NCBI RefSeq assembly: GCF_000188695.1
Contig: NW_004754905.1
Span: forward strand, 390,905-407,622
Direction: 5' to 3'
Length of the DNA stretch: 16,718 nucleotides
DNA from: Salpingoeca rosetta
Taxonomy: Eukaryota; Opisthokonta; Choanoflagellata; Craspedida; Salpingoecidae
Below, piece by piece: positions 13,256 to 16,718 of this stretch (its first letter is position 1; each line of letters opens with the position of its first letter). The notes beneath the pieces were generated by a model. That model saw only the letters and a program-made list of their open reading frames with translations, did not search any database and was not told the origin of the DNA. Made by a program: the position numbers and the translations under genes.

Positions 13256-13524
13256 TGTTTGTGTTTGTGTATGTGTGTGTGTGTGTGTGTTTGTGTTTGT
13301 GTTTGTGTATGTGTGTGTGTGTGTGTCTGTGTGTGTCTGTGTGTGCGCGCGCTCTCCACTAGCCTACCCACGTCCCACCAACTTCACTCACACCACCACC
13401 CCACGCGCTCATGTGGCACAGGCTCGTGTCGCTGAGCTATGGCCGCTCGTCGCTTGATCTTGACGGGTGGACGGAAGCGAAACGCATCGACGCCGCCGTC
13501 ACACAGCGCATGCACGCGCAGTAA
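7423..13524 (+). CDS. MCMBP: Mini-chromosome maintenance complex-binding protein (MCM-BP), complete, 19 exons
   Basis: Exons: 7423-7480, 7685-7755, 7907-7981, 8164-8268, 8480-8609, 8828-8995, 9175-9249, 9549-9625, 9855-9952, 10262-10386, 10684-10807, 11151-11243, 11413-11494, 11725-11914, 12148-12212, 12552-12642, 12891-12937, 13107-13192, 13422-13524. They total 1863 nt (620 aa; human is about 640). Every intron is GT-AG and every phase joins. Collinear matches to human include [16 protein letters not shown] (VPSLNEVPLHYLKPNS), [12 protein letters not shown] (YCVPVPGESTWV), VLPRIHCI (LVPRIHVI), [10 protein letters not shown] (EYLILHLISTV), LSAGFLQLP (LVSGLLQLP) and [18 protein letters not shown] binds MCM subunits in the nucleus and is implicated in MCM storage, nuclear supply and unloading. 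The linker (about 147-228) has a D/G run and Q6 where human has a short acidic stretch, flanked by KR and KKR clusters that could be nuclear localisation signals. The start has A at -3 and G at +4. Confidence 0.95.
7481..7684 (+). other. MCMBP intron 1 with (TG)n and GCATG interruptions
   Basis: Donor CAGG|GTAATC (phase 1); acceptor CTTTGTAG|CG. TGTG tracts with regular CATG interruptions fill about 7518-7607. The same TGTGTGCATG motif appears in carrier intron 3, suggesting a shared repeat style in introns. Confidence 0.85.
8269..8479 (+). other. MCMBP intron 4 with complementary G10 and C11 arms
   Basis: The donor side is GTGTGTGCGTGTGTGT followed by ten G and AGG (8269-8297). The acceptor side is CCT, eleven C, TCA and then (AC)n (8414-8444), followed by a CT repeat and CGTACTCAG|GAG. 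The two segments are reverse complements apart from a small bulge and so form a long potential stem spanning the intron. Confidence 0.85.
8638..8740 (+). repeat. TTGTGTATG 9-mer tandem repeat in MCMBP intron 5
   Basis: A 9-bp unit (TGTGTATGT, with a GCATGT variant) repeats about ten times between the exon 5 donor (CAG|GTTTGT) and the exon 6 acceptor (CGCACAG|CG). It is intronic: its translation is a Cys/Val/Met/Leu run, and exons 5 and 6 join in phase 1 across it. Confidence 0.8.
9250..9548 (+). other. MCMBP intron 7, long TG/TGTC repeat
   Basis: Donor CAGG|GTAAGA is the closest to the textbook consensus in this gene; acceptor CACCGCAG|CC. About 9283-9452 is TG repeat with TGTCTG and TGAGTG interruptions, followed by CA/CCA-rich sequence before the acceptor. 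Confidence 0.85.
9953..10261 (+). other. MCMBP intron 9
   Basis: Donor GA|GTGAGT (phase 2); acceptor GGTGGTGCAG|GG. At 309 nt it is one of the few introns without a long TG array. Its 3' half is rich in CACCACC and ACCGACCACA motifs. No gene is visible inside. Confidence 0.85.
10387..10683 (+). other. MCMBP intron 10, (TG)n then TACGTG repeat
   Basis: Donor CACG|GTCAGC (phase 1); acceptor GCCACCAG|TG. An uninterrupted TG run fills about 10408-10468. TGTGTGTACG and GTGCGTGCCTCTG units follow to about 10560, then a C/T-rich tract before the acceptor. Confidence 0.85.
10808..11150 (+). other. MCMBP intron 11, TG then (TGTGTC)n hexamer
   Basis: Donor CGT|GTACGT (phase 2); acceptor GGTGCCATGCAG|CC. 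The phase 2 donor keeps ...HLISRV in register with [16 protein letters not shown] repeats (about 10849-10965) give way to a TGTGTC hexamer array (about 10966-11002) and CTGT repeats. A (CCA)n run lies at about 11113-11137. Confidence 0.85.
11495..11724 (+). other. MCMBP intron 13, (GGTGAT)n then (AAAC)n
   Basis: Donor AGCATG|GTCAGG (phase 0); acceptor CACGTATGCAG|AAC. The donor side is GGT/GAT-rich. The acceptor side carries about eleven AAAC/CAAA units (about 11651-11696) and then (CA)n. The acceptor has no pyrimidine tract. Confidence 0.88.
12213..12551 (+). other. MCMBP intron 15, TG/TGTC repeat then C-rich and CA tract
   Basis: Donor CTGCCG|GTCAGT (phase 0); acceptor CACACACAACAG|GTG. 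The donor half (about 12247-12417) is (TG)n with TGTCTG units. The last 65 nt are poly-C runs, ACCCACACCC and (CA)n that run into the acceptor. GU- and AC-rich ends face each other. Confidence 0.88.
12938..13106 (+). other. MCMBP intron 17, reversed polarity (CA)n then GTGTGTG
   Basis: Donor GAG|GTGAGC (phase 0); acceptor GCGTGCAG|GCA. A (CA)n run lies near the donor (about 12970-13008), and GCGTGTGTGTAAATGCG lies next to the acceptor. The order is opposite to the other paired introns, but the two ends still complement each other. Confidence 0.85.
13193..13421 (+). other. MCMBP intron 18, long TG repeat with TTTGTG units
   Basis: Donor GCAAG|GTGATG (phase 2); acceptor CATGTGGCACAG|GC. TG and GTTTGTGTTTGTG units fill about 13206-13347. 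A CA/CCA-rich stretch precedes the acceptor. Confidence 0.88.
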
Positions 13525-13884
13525 TCACAACACCACATGCTTCTGGCGCACCGTGCAATGAGAACACGTTCATTGTTGTTCACTGGCTACTATCATTGCA
13601 TTGTGATTGTTGCTCTGTTGCTGGTGGCTTCCTTGATGTTTACTTGTGGTGCAACTTAGAAAGCAATTCCTTTGTGGGTCAAGTGAACGGTTACAATCAC
13701 GCCAAAAACCAGGCGCACAGGGAAAACCCAACACATCCAACACAACACACACAACACAACACGCACACAACACAACACAACACACACGCGCGCGCACGCA
13801 CACAACACACAACACAACACACAACACAACACACACACACACGTATGACCTTCCGTTGTGTCCATAAGAAGCGTCACCACAGCA
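13525..13884. other. Convergent 3' region between MCMBP and the RGG protein gene
   Basis: Only 360 bp separate two stop codons on opposite strands, so the 3' UTRs and polyadenylation sites of both genes lie here and may overlap. I saw no AATAAA on either strand. Its right third is the CACAA repeat. Confidence 0.75.
13736..13843. repeat. CACAA / CACAC mixed repeat
   Basis: CACAACACAACACAC-type units are interspersed with CA and a CGCGCGCG-like interruption. In the sense of the minus-strand gene this is a TTGTG/TGTGT repeat within about 150 nt of its stop codon, so probably in the 3' UTR. Confidence 0.85.
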
Positions 13885-16164
13885 TCATGCAAACTTGGCG
13901 CCACGCCTGCCACCCCGACCAAAAGAAAGCTGGCGTGCACTGGGCACGGGCGTGTCGAACGCATGCTTTTGCCACGGAGCGCGCGTGTGTATCCATCCTA
14001 CAGCGCCCCGCTTGTTGCGACCACCCCTCATGCCACGGCCAACCGACACCCCAGGTCGTGGCATGGCAGCGGTGAGACCACGTCCCATCCCAACACTGCC
14101 ACCCATCCCAGCATGGCGCACAGCACCACCACCACGACCTCTCATGCCACCGCCAACAGCACCAACACCACGACCTCTCATGCCACCGCCAGCAGCACCA
14201 ACACCACGAGCCACTGGGAGGGTAATGGCTACGGGTCTGGCGTTGAAGTTGCGTGAAGGCGGCTGTGCAGATGCGCACCTTGGCGTCGATGGAGTGATGA
14301 GTTTCGCTGCTGTAGGTGGTGGCGTTGTTGCAGGTGCTGTTGCTGTTGCTGTTGCTGTTGTTGTCGTTGTCGTCGTTGCTGGTATTGGTGGCTGGTTTGC
14401 TCCTGTTTTTCTCGTCATCGGTGTTTCCGTGTTCTTCTTCGCCATTGGTGCGGACAGCGGTGACGATGGTGTGGGTGCTGCTGTTGATGGAATCACTGAT
14501 GATGACGACGATGATGATGATGATGATGGCCTGGGTGGCGTGGGTGGCGTTGGTGTCGTTGGTGTCGCTGATGACTTTGACACTTGCAGTGCACCACCAG
14601 CACCAGCACCAGGTTCGTTGTGCCGGTGTTGATGATGGTGGTCTTGTTCTTGTTGCTGCTGATGCTGCTGTTGTTGTGCTGGCTGATGCCGTGTTTGCCC
14701 GTGGTGATGTGGGTGTGATCGCCTGGTGGCTGCCTTGGCCTGCGCAATGGCAGCGAGTAAGCGTGTGGCGGCTGTGGCGGCTGGATCTGCCGCTGGCGGG
14801 TGGGCACCAAACGACTTGCTGCTCATCGGTGCTGGTGCCACACCACCCCAGTCAACACCACCACCTCTTGCCACACCCCCGCCAACACCACCACCTCTTC
14901 CACGCCGCACCACAACACCACGACCCCTGCCACCACCAAGACCAACGCCGCCACCGCGCACGTGTTGCCCTCGCGGTGTGACGGGGAGCGTGCGAGGTGC
15001 ATCAGCGGCCATCCCGCATCTGCCTGCACGCATGCGTGCATGTGCATGCTTACGCAGCAGCATTGCGCCGGCAGAGATGGGTGGAACATGTGCCTTACCA
15101 CAATCTGGTTTCCCCATCGCTGCTGTTGCCGTTCCTGCTGCTGTTGCTGGCGTTGTTGCTGATGCTGCTGGTGGTGTTGCTGGTGTAGATGGCGATGGTG
15201 CCTCCTTGGCATGCGGTGATGCTGGGGCAAGGGACGAAGGGCGCGTGTCAGCCGTGCTCGTGAGGCCACTGACAACAGCGGTACTTGACGCGGTCTCGGT
15301 CTGAGTCACCCCTTGTGCCAAAATCTCAGCTGCAGTTGTGATTGCAGTCCCCATTGACTTAACATCGTCACACGGCTTCATATTGGTAGGTGCTGCCGTT
15401 GTGGACGTTGGCGCTGTCGTTGTGGACGTTGGTGACGCTGCTGTCGAAGGTGAATGCGCAGTTGTTTGGTGGTGTGATGGTGGTGATGGAGCAGCGCCCA
15501 GTTCACGATGTGGTGCGTCTGCATGGTCACCTTGCATTGAGGCTGTGATTGAAGCGATGTCTGGAATCACAGACGCATGGCCCCCTGCTTTGGCTGCGGT
15601 GGCTTCCACAGCTGTTGGTGAGTGGGGCGCGTCAACAGGAGAGCCGAGTGAAGACGCCTGCGAGAGTGTGGAGGAGCACGATGACGACGTGGAGGTGGCC
15701 CGCTTGCGACGCTTTTCTGGGTTTGGGGTTGGGTTTGAATCGGCCGTGCACTTTGCCTCCATGACACAGTCGCTGGCTGCTAGCACCTGCTCATCTGCTT
15801 GCTGCTGCTGCTGCTGCTGCTGCTCAACTGCTGCTTCTTCCCCGTCCTGCTGCTGCTGTTGCTGCTCGTCGGGTGCGGAGGCCGCCTTGTTGGCGTGCCG
15901 CTGCTGATGAGCCCATCTTGGGTTGTTGCGCACAAATTCGAGGATGAGGTTGCGGAGACGACGCGTCGGCAGATCCTTCTCCGGGCTTGGGTGGTTTCGC
16001 GGCAGCCGTGCGAGGATGCGGAAGCGCCTGCCATACTTGGTCCGCTGGGTTTCCAGCCAATCGCGGATGTTCATAAGTGGTGGTGGTGATTGTGGTGATT
16101 GTGACGGCTCAGACGCACGCCGCGGAGCGCTGTCGCTGCCAGCTTTGGACTTGGTCAGCACCAT
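13885..16164 (-). CDS. Single-exon Q-rich and RGG-rich protein, unassigned family
   Basis: 759 aa from the ATG at 16164, which lies in GGCACCATGG, a near-ideal Kozak context; the frame stays open upstream to 16602 but that part looks like leader DNA. Residues 31-87 form the only folded-looking part: MNIRDWLETQRTKYG, then a basic helix-like stretch around RRFRILARLP, then RRLRNLILEFVRNNPRW. PolyQ runs follow (101-106 and 115-122), then a basic cluster KRRKR (about 151-155) that could be a nuclear localisation signal, then long Ala/Thr/Ser/Pro-rich stretches. Gly/Arg blocks lie at about 395-435 and at about 645-759, the latter with two tandem copies of a 12-residue GGGMRGRG-containing unit. RGG tracts in known proteins bind RNA and are arginine-methylated, so an RNA-binding role is a reasonable inference. 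I do not recognise the N-terminal module. Confidence 0.75.
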   Translation of the reverse strand: MVLTKSKAGSDSAPRRASEPSQSPQSPPPLMNIRDWLETQRTKYGRRFRILARLPRNHPSPEKDLPTRRLRNLILEFVRNNPRWAHQQRHANKAASAPDEQQQQQQDGEEAAVEQQQQQQQQADEQVLAASDCVMEAKCTADSNPTPNPEKRRKRATSTSSSCSSTLSQASSLGSPVDAPHSPTAVEATAAKAGGHASVIPDIASITASMQGDHADAPHRELGAAPSPPSHHQTTAHSPSTAASPTSTTTAPTSTTAAPTNMKPCDDVKSMGTAITTAAEILAQGVTQTETASSTAVVSGLTSTADTRPSSLAPASPHAKEAPSPSTPATPPAASATTPATAAGTATAAMGKPDCGKAHVPPISAGAMLLRKHAHARMRAGRCGMAADAPRTLPVTPRGQHVRGGGVGLGGGRGRGVVVRRGRGGGVGGGVARGGGVDWGGVAPAPMSSKSFGAHPPAADPAATAATRLLAAIAQAKAATRRSHPHHHGQTRHQPAQQQQHQQQQEQDHHHQHRHNEPGAGAGGALQVSKSSATPTTPTPPTPPRPSSSSSSSSSSVIPSTAAPTPSSPLSAPMAKKNTETPMTRKTGANQPPIPATTTTTTTATATATAPATTPPPTAAKLITPSTPRCASAQPPSRNFNARPVAITLPVARGVGAAGGGMRGRGVGAVGGGMRGRGGGAVRHAGMGGSVGMGRGLTAAMPRPGVSVGRGMRGGRNKRGAVGWIHTRAPWQKHAFDTPVPSARQLSFGRGGRRGAKFA
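14134..14211 (-). repeat. 36-bp in-frame tandem repeat encoding an RG-rich unit
   Basis: Two copies start at 14134 and 14170 with one base difference, plus partial flanks. The unit length is a multiple of three, so copy number changes would alter only the length of the RG-rich tail of the minus-strand protein. Confidence 0.85.
15799..15866 (-). repeat. Two CAG/CTG tracts encoding polyglutamine
   Basis: Plus-strand CTG runs at about 15802-15824 and 15847-15866 encode Q8 and Q6 on the minus strand, separated by an acidic/alanine spacer (DGEEAAVE). Confidence 0.9.
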
Positions 16165-16671
16165 GGTGCCACCCTTGTTTCCACAGTGCTGCTCACTGGA
16201 ATCGCGTGTGGCAGTGGCAACCTGGAGTCCATGAAGAAGAGAGTGGCGGAAGTGACAGGGGGTGGCGGAGAGGCGGGGACAGACAGGGAGACGGAGACAG
16301 AGAGGCAAAGAAACACACAACAAATGCAACCAAGAGACCTGCACACTCACAGTCACAGTCACTCTCACGAAGTCACACACAGTGTGTGTTGCGGTTGACA
16401 GGATAGGACAGGCCAGAGCAAGGCTTGTTGTTGTTGCCCGGTGTGATGTGATAGTGCCCGACACACGAAATGGTAGGGTTTTATTTTTCTCGTTTGTGGT
16501 TGGATTTGAGTCGTTTGAAAGCTGCCCGGCAGCACCACGCCGGCCTTGCACATGCATCTGCGCTGGTTTGGGGTGCAAGGGTGACGCACACGCCCCAAGC
16601 AACCGCTGTCAAGTTGCATCTTTCGTGCAAATCGTCGGCAAAATAAAAATTTTCAACCACCATCACCGACG
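16165..16671. promoter_or_regulatory. Divergent promoter region between the RGG gene and the right-hand gene
   Basis: 507 bp between two outward-facing start codons. The half next to the RGG gene is pyrimidine-rich in its transcript sense, with CTCTCTGTCTCC- and CAGTCACAGTCAC-like short repeats (plus-strand about 16270-16385). Two AT-rich elements stand out: GGTTTTATTTTTCTCG at about 16478-16493 and AAAATAAAAATTTT at about 16640-16653. The second lies 19 bp before the right-hand ATG, too close for a TATA box with a leader unless that leader is very short. I see no gene inside. Confidence 0.55.
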
Positions 16672-16718
16672 ATGGACACGGACGATGATGAGTTTGTGCC
16701 TGATTCCGAGGTGGTGAG
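16672..16718 (+). CDS. Probable first exon of a further gene, acidic N-terminus (cut by window end)
   Basis: The ATG at 16672 has a C at -3 and G at +4 and opens MDTDDDEFVPDSE. The sequence GAG|GTGGTGAG at the window edge offers GT donors at 16711 and 16714. Only 13-15 codons are visible. The reasons to call it are the divergent arrangement with the neighbouring gene, the AT-rich element just upstream and a plausible donor in frame. The family cannot be told from this. Confidence 0.35.
   Translation, partial: MDTDDDEFVPDSEVV

Noticed and set aside
16165..16602. Upstream in-frame extension of the RGG protein (146 extra residues)
   Set aside because: The composition changes to leader-like pyrimidine-rich DNA, and the ATG at 16164 has a near-perfect Kozak context while the one at 16602 does not stand out.

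Overview
The window looks like nuclear DNA of an intron-rich, GC-rich unicellular eukaryote. Three things point that way: spliced genes with short introns (about 150-345 nt), strong Kozak contexts, and two genes whose proteins align along their length with animal families (MCMBP and an SLC25 carrier). Introns packed with TG/CA microsatellites, together with animal-like protein sequences, make a choanoflagellate (for example a Salpingoeca-like species) my best guess. This is an inference; nothing in the window proves the species.

Layout, left to right. (1) About 1-2753, plus strand: the 3' part of a gene for a long, low-complexity Ser/Ala/Thr/Gly/Asp-rich protein with a possible class I PDZ-binding C-terminus. 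(2) 2754-3983: non-coding, purine- and G-rich DNA between two convergent genes. (3) 6517-3984, minus strand: a four-exon mitochondrial carrier of the carnitine/acylcarnitine type, 576 aa, with a long N-terminal extension. (4) 6518-7422: a divergent intergenic region holding an almost perfect 43-bp minisatellite (seven full copies plus a partial one), an AT-rich island and a hairpin just before the next start codon. (5) 7423-13524, plus strand: a complete 19-exon MCMBP orthologue (620 aa), reconstructed exon by exon; every intron has GT/AG ends and the reading phase is kept throughout. (6) 13525-13884: a convergent 3' region with CACAA repeats. (7) 16164-13885, minus strand: a single-exon, 759-aa, Q-rich and RGG-rich protein with a conserved-looking basic module near its N-terminus. 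(8) 16165-16671: a divergent promoter region. (9) 16672 to the window end, plus strand: the likely first exon of a further gene with an acidic N-terminus.

Genes alternate in strand (+ - + - +), so promoters and 3' ends are shared pairwise. The genes do not form one pathway: MCMBP acts on the replicative MCM helicase, the carrier acts in the mitochondrial inner membrane, and the two low-complexity proteins are unassigned.

The most interesting signals are the intron architecture (GU-rich 5' ends facing AC-rich 3' ends, with several acceptors that lack a pyrimidine tract), the minisatellite with its regularly spaced palindromes inside a shared promoter region, and a substrate-contact substitution (RD to RQ) in the carrier.
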